Part shown: positions 34,001-41,234 of the stretch, piece by piece
Position numbering within the stretch: position 1 is the first letter of the stretch
Layout: each line of letters opens with the position of its first letter
Source of the DNA: Hemicordylus capensis
Taxonomy: Eukaryota > Chordata > Lepidosauria > Squamata > Cordylidae
Assembly (NCBI RefSeq): GCF_027244095.1
Contig: NC_069669.1
Location: 10,008,501-10,072,500 of the forward strand
DNA: 64,000 nucleotides
Reading direction: 5' to 3'
Translations under genes and position numbers: made by a program
The notes under the pieces: generated by a model
Databases searched by the model: none
What the model saw: the letters and a program-made list of their open reading frames with translations, nothing else
Told to the model about the DNA's origin: nothing

Positions 34001-36937
34001 CAGCCGGGGGGCCTGAGTTGAGCAGGCCTGAGTGACTGAGCAGTTGCCCACAGACTTCAGATATTTCAGCTAGTGAATACATTGCCTGGCTGCCGTGTGC
34101 TGGCTTTCAGACTGTATGCATAGGGAGCTGCCACCAGCTGAGTCAGACCCTTGCTGCATCTGGTTCACGGTTGCCGGCACAAACTGGCAGAGGCTGTCCA
34201 AGGTTTCAGGCAGGAGTCTCTCCCAGCCCTACCTGGAGATAAACCTGGGACCTTCTGCATGCAAGCAGATGCTCTTCCACTGAGTGATGGCCCCACCTCC
34301 TCATAATTACACAGGATGCTTCCTTCTACTGAGTCAGACCATTGGTCCATCTATCTCAGTATTGTTGACACTGACTGGCAACAGCTCTCCAAGGCTCTTT
34401 CCCAGGCTTAGCTGGAGATGCTGCCAGAGATTGAACCTGGGACTTTCTGCCCACAAGCAGATGCTCTTCCACTGAGCTACAGCAAGGCAGGGAATCTCTT
34501 CTGCAGTCGATATTGCTGTAAGATATTCCCCTTAGAGGTTGACTATGCAGCAATATCAACTGCAGTAGAGATTCCCTGCTAACGTATTTATTTATTATCT
34601 CTCTGTGTAAATTGCCCTGAGCCATTTTTGGAAGGGCGGTATAGAAACTGAATAAATAGTAATAACAACAACCAGGCAAAGCAGCACCTTTTAAAAGTGG
34701 TTATTCTCTTGTATTTAGCAGGGGGAGAACAACTGACCTTCTCCATCCCCAGCACAGCATCCCTCTAGTGGCTGGTGGTGGTGTCTATCTTATGTTTATT
34801 TTTAGATTGTGAGCCTTTTGGGGACAGGGAACAATTTTATTTATTTATTTTTATGTGAACTGCTTTGGGAACTTGTTGAAAAGCGGTATATAAATATTTC
34901 TTGTAGTAGTAGTAGCTGAGTAGAAGTACACACAGTTGAGGGCTCAGGGCCTGAATCCAGCCTTCTGTATTCCTTTGCCCTTGGTTTTGCCCTTGGGATG
35001 TTCCCTTCTTAATTGTGTGGGCCAGTTCATTGGGGCAAGTATCATCCAAACTGACCCTGTGTATTGACTTGTTGTGGGAGGGGTCATCATACTAGTTATA
35101 TTTATCCCATACCCAGACCTCTTGCTCTTCTTTCCCTCCAAGCCTCAGTGAAGCATTGACCCAAGACCATCCCTATACTGATCACATCCTCCTCTTCCAA
35201 AATGTTTTGCAAGAGGGAGGCAGTGTTGGGCCCAAGGATGGATCTTCACCTTGGTGGGTCTTTAAATGACCACAGTCTAGCTTTATGAATACGACAAATA
35301 TTTATATACCGCTTTTCAACAAAAGTTCCCAAAGCAGTTTACATAGATAAAATACCAGATGTTACAAGTTAAAAACAAAACCAAGCCAGTTTCAATGTAA
35401 AAACACCATCATCGGTTTTCCATTGAAATTGGTTTGGTTTGGTTTGGTTTGAACTTGTAGCATCAGGCATTTTATCTTTGCCTAAAAAAGAGGCCTTGGT
35501 GGAAGAACTGCTTAGAGCCCATATGCACGTAGCTTTGCCAACGTATCAGTTTATATAGATACTAGTGTTTTTAAGCCCGTTGGATAACGGGCGCTAGTGG
35601 AGCTGTGCGCTCCGGACCCCCGCCGCCATTCCCCCTCCCGCCACCCACCGCCACCCACGGCTCCGGCCGGGCCCGCCACCCACGGCTGCCCGCGGCTCCA
35701 GCCGGGCCCACCGCTGCCCGGGCCCACCACCGCATCCAGTTTTCCCCGCCGCCTCGTCCGGCGGCCATGTTGGGCGGCCAGAGGCAGCCGCTCCGAAGAA
35801 GCTGGGTAAGCGGCGGCGCGGCCAGGCCTCAGCCATGGCTCCGCCGCGCCTCGGCCAGTGTCCCCCTCCGCCGCTTACCCGGCTTCTTCAGGGTGGCCGA
35901 TTCTGGCCGCCCAAGATGGCCGCCGGGTGCTGGCAGTCATGTCCCCCTGGCTCTGTTCTGGGCATGTGCTGCGCGCATGCCCAGAACAGGCAGGCACGAA
36001 CGCACGCTTGGTGTCCGTCCATGGACGGACACCAAGCGTTTTATTAGAGAGGATAAATAAATAAAATGACTCCCTGTCCCCAAAGGGCTCACAATCTTAA
36101 AAAAGAAACCTAAGGTAGATACCAGCAACCACCACTAGAGGAACGCTGTGCTGGGGGTGGATAGGGCCAGTTGCTTTCCCCCTGCTAAATTTGAGAATTA
36201 CTACTTTAAAAGATGTCTCTTTGCTCAGTTGTCAGGGTATCTACCCATGATGCACAGCTGAGTTCCCCTTAGTCTATACCAAGGCTTCCCAACCTGTGGC
36301 ACTCCCTGCAGATGTTGCTGGACTACAACTCCCATCACCCCAAGCAACAATTCACTGTGGCTAGGGATGATGGGAGTTGTAGTCCAGCGACATCTGGAGT
36401 ACCACAGGTTGGGAAGGCCTGGTCTATGCCAAACTCAGAAGGACTGAGCAGGCCTCGTATAACGTGTCAAACCAACAGGAGGAGCGTTCTACGTGGCCGG
36501 TTCCGATACTCAAAAGATGGCTTCTCCTAAGCCAGCTAACGCTGGCTTTTTGTGGTCCGCAGGTGGGCGGATTTGACGGCGCCAACCGCCTCCGGAGCGC
36601 CGAGGCGTACAACCCCATCGCCAACACCTGGAGGACCATCCCCACCATGTTCAACCCTCGGAGCAACTTCGGCATCGAAGTGGTGGACGACCTCCTCTTC
36701 GTGGTGGGGGGCTTCAACGGCTTCACGACGACGTTCAACGTGGAGTGCTACGACGAGAAGACGGACGAATGGTACGACGCCCACGACATGAGCATCTACC
36801 GCAGCGCCCTGAGCTGCTGCGTGGTGCCCGGGCTGCCCAACGTCGGGGAGTACGCTGCCAGGCGGGAGAACTACGTGGGGTCATCCCAGAGGGATGAGGT
36901 CAAATACTCCTCATCCACAAGCACACTCCCTGTGTGA
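25086..36937 (+). CDS. KLHL10: KLHL10, BTB-BACK-Kelch adaptor of CUL3 (complete, 5 coding exons)
   Basis: Exons: 25086-25273, 29302-29791, 30588-31205, 33635-33784, 36563-36937, giving 606 aa (human 608 as remembered). The ATG at 25086 (MDDASASAGY) lies 14 codons before the conserved MERKMSAMAC; an in-frame ATG at 25038 is less family-like. The BTB domain covers about residues 28-137, BACK about 142-244, and six Kelch repeats run from about 287 to 570 (FAIGGWSGG, YIIGGFDSVD, YAMGGFDGY, YICGGFNGNE, YAVGGFDGAN, FVVGGFNGF). The protein ends in SSTSTLPV like mammalian KLHL10. Known role: testis-specific substrate adaptor of a CUL3 ubiquitin ligase, needed in spermatid maturation. The conserved multi-exon structure argues against a retrocopy. 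It sits between WDR24 and JMJD8, which are neighbours in human, so a relocation or a second KLHL10 locus is possible. Confidence 0.95.
25440..25545 (+). repeat. LINE 3' end fragment with TTTA repeat
   Basis: CAGGGAAGCAACTTTATTTA and GAAAAGCAGTATATAAATAT match the 3' end family at 34680-34925. Confidence 0.45.
25808..26050. repeat. Dispersed repeat, copy 2 of a pair
   Basis: It matches 23300-23580 (GAGTCATTTCCCACTGTG, CTTTTCTCAGTGCTGG, GCCCTTTAAGAAAGA). A CA run interrupts its right part at 26011-26028. It lies in KLHL10 intron 1. Confidence 0.5.
26394..26470. mobile_element. hAT-type MITE right half
   Basis: GGGATGGTGGGAGTTGTAGT is the right arm of the family; the left arm is missing. Confidence 0.45.
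26586..26885 (-). repeat. LINE 3' end-like repeat split by a MITE
   Basis: The antisense 3' end (TATTTATATGCTGCTTTTCA, CCCCAAAGGGCTCACAATCT) continues after the MITE at 26703-26829 with CCAGCAACAGCCACTGGAGG. Confidence 0.55.
26703..26829. mobile_element. hAT-type palindromic MITE nested in LINE end
   Basis: Inverted ends CAGGGTTTCTTAACCTTGGG and the complement enclose the arms; the flanks TCTTAAGA/ATCTAAGA look like an 8-bp target duplication with changes. Confidence 0.7.
26886..27188 (-). mobile_element. CR1-type LINE 3' end
   Basis: The antisense copy reads CATAAGGGCAGTCTGGCTGG through GGCGGAGAGTTCCATAGATC and is more diverged than the copies at 20619 and 63748. Confidence 0.55.
27500..27632. 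mobile_element. hAT-type palindromic MITE
   Basis: TGTTCCCTCTAACAGGGATT and its near complement at the right end enclose GACTACAACTCCCAGAATCC and the matching arm. Confidence 0.7.
27681..28460 (+). mobile_element. Tc1/mariner element with long IR/DR ends, internally deleted
   Basis: It is 780 bp, flanked by TA on both sides. The terminal inverted repeats are about 260 bp (27681-27940 and 28200-28460), begin CAGGTGAAACTC and differ at few sites. Each holds two direct copies of a GAAAATTAGAATAT word, an IR/DR arrangement. Between them only the transposase C-terminus remains (NSPDLTP, IENLWGIAKRRMRDMRPNNA, ending AKGAQTKY), with one single-base deletion at about 27990. It cannot encode a full transposase. 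Confidence 0.85.
28838..28880 (-). mobile_element. tRNA SINE head fragment
   Basis: GTAGCTCAGTGGAAGAGCAT is present on the minus strand; the rest is missing or replaced. Confidence 0.5.
28912..29231 (-). mobile_element. 5S-headed tRNA SINE (long form) just before KLHL10 exon 2
   Basis: The antisense copy from GGAAGCTGCCTTCTATCAAG to the head ends about 70 bases before the exon 2 acceptor. Its reversed head supplies a C/T-rich stretch. Confidence 0.7.
29858..30000. repeat. GAATATTC-rich palindromic block
   Basis: AGAATATTCTC and ATTCTCCGA words repeat, with roughly inverted ends (AAAGAATATTCTC and GAGAATATTCTTT). It is probably a small fold-back element in KLHL10 intron 2. Confidence 0.5.
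30256..30567 (-). mobile_element. 5S-headed tRNA SINE abutting KLHL10 exon 3 acceptor
   Basis: The antisense copy is nearly full length. It stops about 20 bases before the acceptor AG at 30586-30587, and its reversed head runs into the pyrimidine tract. Confidence 0.7.
31273..31584 (+). mobile_element. 5S-headed tRNA SINE (long form)
   Basis: The sense copy starts about 68 bases after the KLHL10 exon 3 donor. The 5S-like segment is TTTGCTAAGCAGGGTCTGCC and AATGGGAGACCACATG. Confidence 0.75.
31586..31757 (+). mobile_element. tRNA SINE short form, head truncated
   Basis: It begins at CTTTGCATGCAGAAGGTCTC, has a B-box-like AGGTTCAATCCC and ends in a TTCTATGTTCCTA tail, directly after the previous SINE. 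Confidence 0.6.
32298..33107 (-). mobile_element. 5S-headed tRNA SINE interrupted by a hAT element
   Basis: The antisense pieces at 32298-32499 and 33011-33107 rejoin exactly when the insert and one CTCACATG copy are removed. Confidence 0.75.
32500..33010. mobile_element. hAT-like non-autonomous element nested in SINE
   Basis: The inverted ends are CAGAGGCGTATCTAGGG and CCCTAGATACGCCCCTG, and CTCACATG is duplicated exactly at 32492-32499 and 33011-33018. It is 511 bp with no transposase sequence. Confidence 0.88.
33225..33490 (-). repeat. LINE 3' end-like repeat, antisense
   Basis: It has the family blocks GCAGTTTACATAGAAA, GGTTCCCTGTCCC and CACTTTAAATGGCACCTCTT. It lies in KLHL10 intron 3. 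A 40-base SINE tail fragment precedes it at 33156-33195. Confidence 0.5.
33920..34015. mobile_element. hAT-type palindromic MITE
   Basis: GCCTACAACTCCCATCATCC and GGATGATGGGAGTTGTAGTC form the paired arms. Confidence 0.65.
34118..34300 (-). mobile_element. tRNA SINE short form
   Basis: The antisense copy runs from AGGGAGCTGCCACCAGCTGA to a head with CACTCAGTGGAAGAGCATC on the minus strand. Confidence 0.65.
34313..34491 (-). mobile_element. tRNA SINE short form
   Basis: This is a second antisense copy directly after the first, with a well-kept head (GTAGCTCAGTGGAAGAGCAT on the minus strand). Confidence 0.7.
34590..34925 (+). repeat. Two LINE 3' ends in tandem
   Basis: 34590-34675 has GCCCTGAGCCATTTTTGGAA and GGGCGGTATAGAAA. 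34680-34925 has AGATTGTGAGCCTTTTGGGG and GAAAAGCGGTATATAAATAT, ending in a TAG repeat. Confidence 0.5.
35285..35420 (-). repeat. LINE 3' end fragment, antisense
   Basis: ATATTTATATACCGCTTTTC and CCCAAAGCAGTTTACATAG identify the antisense end of the 34680-type family. Confidence 0.5.
35559..36050. mobile_element. GC-rich multi-hairpin element inserted in a LINE end
   Basis: About 490 bp, far more CpG-rich than its surroundings, with four inverted repeats: a small stem GCCCGTT/AACGGGC (35575-35592), two 56-base arms at about 35761-35816 and 35868-35923, a 14-bp stem CTGTTCTGGGCATG (35953-35989), and a perfect 36-base palindrome at 36004-36039 (half-site ACGCTTGGTGTCCGTCCA). It splits a LINE 3' end: AGTTTATATAGATA before, TAAATAAATAAAATGACTCC after. 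No family was recognised. Confidence 0.6.
36051..36240 (-). repeat. LINE 3' end-like repeat, antisense (host of the hairpin insert)
   Basis: ATGACTCCCTGTCCCCAAAG, GGGCTCACAATCTTAA and GGGCCAGTTGCTTTCCCCCT are in the order seen at 61592-61855. Confidence 0.55.
36275..36424. mobile_element. hAT-type palindromic MITE
   Basis: The ends AAGGCTTCCCAACCTGTGG and CCACAGGTTGGGAAGGCCT are inverted; the inner arms carry GGACTACAACTCCCATCACC and the complement. Confidence 0.75.
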
Positions 36938-36980
36938 ATACTATCTCTCCTTGACTAATAAAGCCCTCTAAGCAAGAACT
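36938..36980 (+). terminator. KLHL10: KLHL10 polyA signal close to stop
   Basis: AATAAA at 36957-36962 begins 20 bases after the TGA stop, implying a very short 3' UTR. A second AATAAA lies at 37432-37437 and could serve as an alternative. Confidence 0.55.
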
Positions 36981-37836
36981 CTATGCAGGGGTGGATTCGC
37001 TGTGTGTTTCCTTTCCAAACGAGCCATGAGACTAGTCCTCACTGTCGAACTAAAAGCATGCATCCTCTCCCCCTTTCCCCGTCCCCAACTTTGGACCCCG
37101 TACTTTCCCCCTTTCCCCTGTAAACAGTCATAGAGGCGGAGAGACCCAGAGGATCTTAAGGAAGCAGTTGAGAAGTCTGAAAGGATTCAGAGAAGAGCGG
37201 CCGAGTGGATTTAGGGTTTGGCTGATCCCAACAGAGAAGCAGGAGGACTTCCAAGTTATTCAGAGATCAAGAACGGAATGCCACGGAATGCCTCCTGTCC
37301 CCAAACAACTGTTGCTTATAAGTCGAACTTGCTTTGTGTCTCACGGAGGATAAAGCGCCCCTCCCGGTCCACGTTGATGTTCCTGCGGGAGAAGAAAGCT
37401 TGCGCCATCCTGCGCCGACAGGAATCGATCCAATAAAACCCACTCACTCAGCTGACCCATTTTCCATTTCTTATTTATTTATTTGTCAAATTTGTACACG
37501 GCCCCAAACTTTCGCCACTGGGCGGTTAACAATAATTTCTGCACCGTTTTCCCTTTCTTTTTTTTAAATGAATGGGGAGGGGTGGGTTCCTAGAAAGGGC
37601 AGGTACGGCATCTGGGAGTACTTCTGAATCCAGGCCTCTCTCTAGTAACACCGCGTGAAGCAAAGACCAGGAGTGCTTTTTACCAGCTTCACAGAGGAGT
37701 TGTTATGGGGTGGCTCACCGTGGGAGGCCTGGGCCCCCAATGAATGGCTCAGAGCCCCAGATCTCATCAGCCTTCTCCCTCCAGAGCAGTGGAAAGCACC
37801 TGCACAGAGCAAGGGAGAGTGCTCCTAGCTTCACCT
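36963..37836. other. Intergenic stretch after KLHL10
   Basis: No exon or clear repeat was recognised, apart from the second AATAAA at 37432 and a LINE-tail-like TTATTTATTTATTTG near 37470. Part of it may belong to a longer KLHL10 3' UTR. Confidence 0.35.
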
Positions 37837-38131
37837 AGGAACATAGGAAGCTGCCGTATACTGAGTCAGACCACTGGTCCTGTGTTTTGTCTACCCAGAC
37901 TGGCAGCAGCTTCTCCAAGGTTGCAAACAGGAGCCTCTCTCAGCCCTATCCTGGAGATGCTGCCAGAGAGAGAACTTGGAACCTTCTGCATGCAAGTGTG
38001 CAGGTGCTCTTCCCAGAGTCTCCCCGACTATCTTACACATGTAGTCCCCCATTCCAATGCAAACCAGGGCGGACCCTGCTTAGCAAAGGGAACAATTCAT
38101 GCTTGCTACCACAAGACCAGCTCTCCTCCCA
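37837..38131 (-). mobile_element. 5S-headed tRNA SINE (long form)
   Basis: The antisense copy from AGGAACATAGGAAGCTGCCG to GGTCTTGTGGTAGCAAGC on the minus strand is nearly complete. Confidence 0.75.
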
Positions 38132-38299
38132 GTTCACTTCCACATTCATACATACAGTATTATAATATTAGGGACTTTAAAAAACATTATCCTTGGGGGG
38201 GGTGGGCTATGATGGATCTTAATTATCAAAAGTGGGGGCTGGGTCTTATATCTTTTAAGTGCCCAAGAATGCCCCTGCAGCTTCGGCTGATATGCCAGC

Positions 38300-38630
38300 T
38301 GCATCCATCTCTGGCAAAGAATGACTTTTAAAACAGTGGCGAGTATGCTGGTAATCTCAATGCTTGACTACTGCAATGTGTTCTACGTAGGGATGCCTTT
38401 ACAGGGAGTGCAAAATTTGTCAGCCAGCTTGATATCTGGGGCAAGCCGGAGAGATCATACGACTCCTGCTTTAAAATCATTGCAGTGCGGGTACATCTGC
38501 AGGCAAATATTAAGCCCTAAATGGCTTAGGCCTGAGTTACCGAAGAAAATGCTGCCTTCTGCACGATCCCTGCGGCTTATTAATGTCATTTGGTTAGGCC
38601 GACCTGTATTTGCCACCGAAGCTGCATTTA
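38300..38630 (+). mobile_element. L2-like LINE ORF2 fragment
   Basis: The sense strand gives VISMLDYCNVFYVGMPLQGV and ALKSLQ, the usual C-terminal motif series of an L2-type reverse transcriptase protein. It is truncated on both sides. Confidence 0.6.
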
Positions 38631-38713
38631 ACGTAGGAACAGAGGAAGTTGCCTTATGCCAAGTTAGACCCTTGGTCCAAATTCACTGTTTTTACACTGA
38701 CTGGCATTGTGGT

Positions 38714-39610
38714 CTAGGGTTGCCATGCCCCTCTGCCCTGAATTCCGGGTGTCACCCAGATTTTAAGCATCTCACCCGGATTTCAGCTTTTTCTAGCTAA
38801 GCTCTAGCTCTTGTAGAAACTGAGTTATGGAGCAAAATGTGCAGTCACTGTTCTGCTCAACTGCTGGACTTGGATTAAAACAGCACAGGAGGCTAGCTGG
38901 GAGGGTTTCACTCACAAGAGAGCCAGTGTAGTGTAGTGGTTAGAGTGCTGGACTAGGACCGGGGAGACCTGAGTTCAAATCCCCATTCAGCCATGATACT
39001 TGCTGGGTGACTCTGGGCCACTCACTTCTCTCTCAGCCTAACCTACTTCACAGGGTTGTTGTGAAAGAGAAACTTAAGTATGTAGTACACCACTCTAGGC
39101 TCCTTGGAGGAAGAGCGGGATACAAATGTAATAATAATAATAAGTACAGTAATCCCCATGAGGATTGTTGCCTTTGTTTTTTATCTCAGTTGAGAGGATA
39201 GCTTGCTTTTGATGTGAATCACTGCCTGCTTACCAGGCTGTGTATTGTAATGTTGAAGGACTTTCTTGGCTTTACGTTTAATGCAGGCCTATGTACAAAG
39301 CAAGCACCGTTGGTTTCAATCAGATCTTCTCTCAAATAAGTATGTACAGAATTGCCGCTTTAATTAAAAAGCTATGCATTTATTTTTTATGCATTTATTT
39401 TTGTTCTATTGCTGCTGTTAATATGTCAAGGAAAATGGTCTGGCAAAGATCTCTTCCCCAACTATTATTGTTGGTAGGTATCTAGAGCAAATACAAGCCA
39501 ACTGGAAAGCGCAGCTGCCAATTTGCATAGGCAAATTATTTGCAAGCCAATTTACATAGTATGCAAATTAGGCACCCCCGATTTGGAGAACTAGACTATG
39601 GCAACCCTAG
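38714..39610. mobile_element. DNA-transposon-like element with 13-bp perfect ends
   Basis: CTAGGGTTGCCAT and ATGGCAACCCTAG are exact inverted ends. The flanks TGTGGT/TGTGGC suggest a 5-6 bp duplication. The interior contains a MIR-like SINE (38919-39155) and no transposase. Confidence 0.65.
38919..39155 (+). mobile_element. MIR-like CORE-SINE, near full length
   Basis: The tRNA-like head GTAGTGTAGTGGTTAGAG and GAGTTCAAATCCCC is followed by the CORE region GCTGGGTGACTCTGGGCCAC and the tail GGAGGAAGAGCGGGATACAA with AAT repeats. It looks young. Confidence 0.75.
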
Positions 39611-39794
39611 TGTGGCTCCCCAAGCTTTCAGGCAGAGGTCATTCTCAGCCCTTCCCGGAGATGCTGCCAGGGATTGAACCTGGGGCCCTTCGGCAGGCAA
39701 AGAGGATGCTCTGCCACAGAGCTCTGCGTTCAGACAAGTCATGAACTCTAGTAGGTGATTCTTGGAGACGAAAAGAGCTTGAAATAGATCGTGT

Positions 39795-39920
39795 TGAGCT
39801 AGTCGGTCTCTTTCACCCTAGCCTACCTAACAGGGTTGTTGTGGGGGTAAACCAGAGGGAGGGTAAGGAAGAGCTTTGCATGCCACCCTGAACTCCTTGG
39901 CAGGATTTAAATGTAAAACT
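39795..39920 (+). mobile_element. MIR-like SINE 3' part
   Basis: CCTAACAGGGTTGTTGTGGG and CTCCTTGGCAGGATTTAAAT match the 3' half of the copy at 38919. Confidence 0.5.
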
Positions 39921-40099
39921 AAATTAAGCATGCAAATGCAAATATGGTGACTTGGCATTTGACTTGGGCATCCTCCCCCTGTGCAGGCAGTTCCACATTC
40001 CCTTGGCAGGAAGGGCTTGTGGGTAACGTAGGCTGTAGCCCCCCCAGGCCTGCTATCCAATAGCAACAGCTGCCTTCCGACGTTGCTTCTTCTTTTCAC

Positions 40100-40416
40100 C
40101 CTGGCCAGCTGGTAGCCGGCGCGGAATCCTGCGCGCCCGTTGCCTGCTGGGTAATGTAGTGCCTCAATCGACCCAGGTCAACAAGAGGCGGGCAGAATCT
40201 GCAGTTTTTCCTGGGTCGGAGACCTGGCCGACCCTCGAGCAATAAGCAAACATTTGGCTGTTAGCCTGGAAGGCTTTTCACGCCCTTTGCAGGTTGTGGT
40301 GGCGGCTCATAACAGCCGGGACCGACTACAACTCCCAGAATGCAAAGCGCAGCCAGTGGCAGGAAGCCTGGATTTCCTTTGCAGCGGCGGGGTGGCGGCG
40401 ACCCACGGCATGAAAG
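40100..40416 (+). promoter_or_regulatory. CpG-rich promoter and likely non-coding first exon of JMJD8
   Basis: This CpG-rich stretch holds GCGCGCCCGTTGCC and a canonical ZNF143/SBS-type site, ACTACAACTCCCAGAATGCA, at 40325-40344. A plausible donor (AAAG/GTACAG) follows 40416, and a pyrimidine-tract acceptor ends at 41177, so a 5' UTR exon could splice to 41178 ahead of the start at 41235. An ATG at 40410 would then open a six-codon uORF (MKAGFA). This is inferred from sequence only. Confidence 0.45.
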
Positions 40417-40529
40417 GTACAGTGGGAGCGAGGGCGGGGGAGATGCATCTGGCTGGAGAGGGGCAGCCAGCATCTCCTTCGTGGAGTGGTGGAAGGGGCA
40501 AGAGGATGCATGCCCTTAAATTCGGGTTT

Positions 40530-40668
40530 CCCATCTTTGGGTCCCCAGATGTTGATAGACAACAACCTCCATCATCCGCAGCCACAGTGGACTTCAGCCA
40601 TTGTGACTGGGGATGTTGGGAGTTGTAGTCCACCCACATCTCAAACCCAAGTTTGAGAACCCATAGCC
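40530..40668. mobile_element. hAT-type palindromic MITE
   Basis: GGGTTTCCCATCTTTGGGTC and CAAACCCAAGTTTGAGAACCC are the approximate ends; GGGAGTTGTAGTCCACC is in the right arm. It lies just downstream of the proposed JMJD8 first exon. Confidence 0.6.
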
Positions 40669-40809
40669 TAAATTAGGGTTTCCCAGCCTTGGGTTGCCAG
40701 AGGTTGATGGACTACAGTCCCTATCATCCACAGCTGCGATCAAGCCAACTGAAATCTGCAGGATGGCTTTCAGTGCTCACCTGGAGATTCTGTGCACAAC
40801 TTGGATTTG

Positions 40810-41012
40810 GGGATGAGGCTGTCGCTCAGTGGGTGGAGCATCTGCTTTGCGTGCAGAAGGTCCCAGCTTCAATCCCTGGTGGCATCTCCAGGTAGGCTGG
40901 GAAAGACGCCCACCTGAAGCCTCCCGCCTGAATCACTGCCAATCTGTGAAGACAATACTGAGCTAGATAGACCAAGGGTCTGACTCAGTATATGGCAGCT
41001 TCCTATGTTCCC
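40810..41012 (+). mobile_element. tRNA SINE short form, complete
   Basis: The head CGCTCAGTGGGTGGAGCATC is followed by the body and the tail TATATGGCAGCTTCCTATG. Confidence 0.75.
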
Positions 41013-41234
41013 AGTTATACTGTTGACTGATTGATTTATTTAGAAATATTTCGTTTGAATTAGAATTTGAACCCAGATCTCCCATGTCTAATCCCAAATT
41101 CTGTCCAACTTCCAGATGTGGGTGCGCACCTGGGCGTTGAGCCTTTACTGAAGAAGATCCCTCTCTGTCTTCTCCAGCTGGCTTTGCTTGAGGATTGTTG
41201 TCTGGAATGATTGATGTCTAGCATCTTGGAGCAG

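Larger units (their letters stand above)
38633..39730 (-). mobile_element. tRNA SINE short form split by an inverted-end element
   Basis: The antisense SINE pieces at 38633-38713 and 39611-39730 flank the insert; the head part has GCATCCTCTTTGCCTGCC on the minus strand. Confidence 0.6.

Noticed and set aside
35594-36060. Several open frames of 70-151 codons on both strands
   Set aside because: They come from the CpG-rich hairpin element; none has a known domain.
25086-36937. KLHL10 as a processed copy
   Set aside because: Four introns with good borders and conserved positions, and an intact frame throughout.
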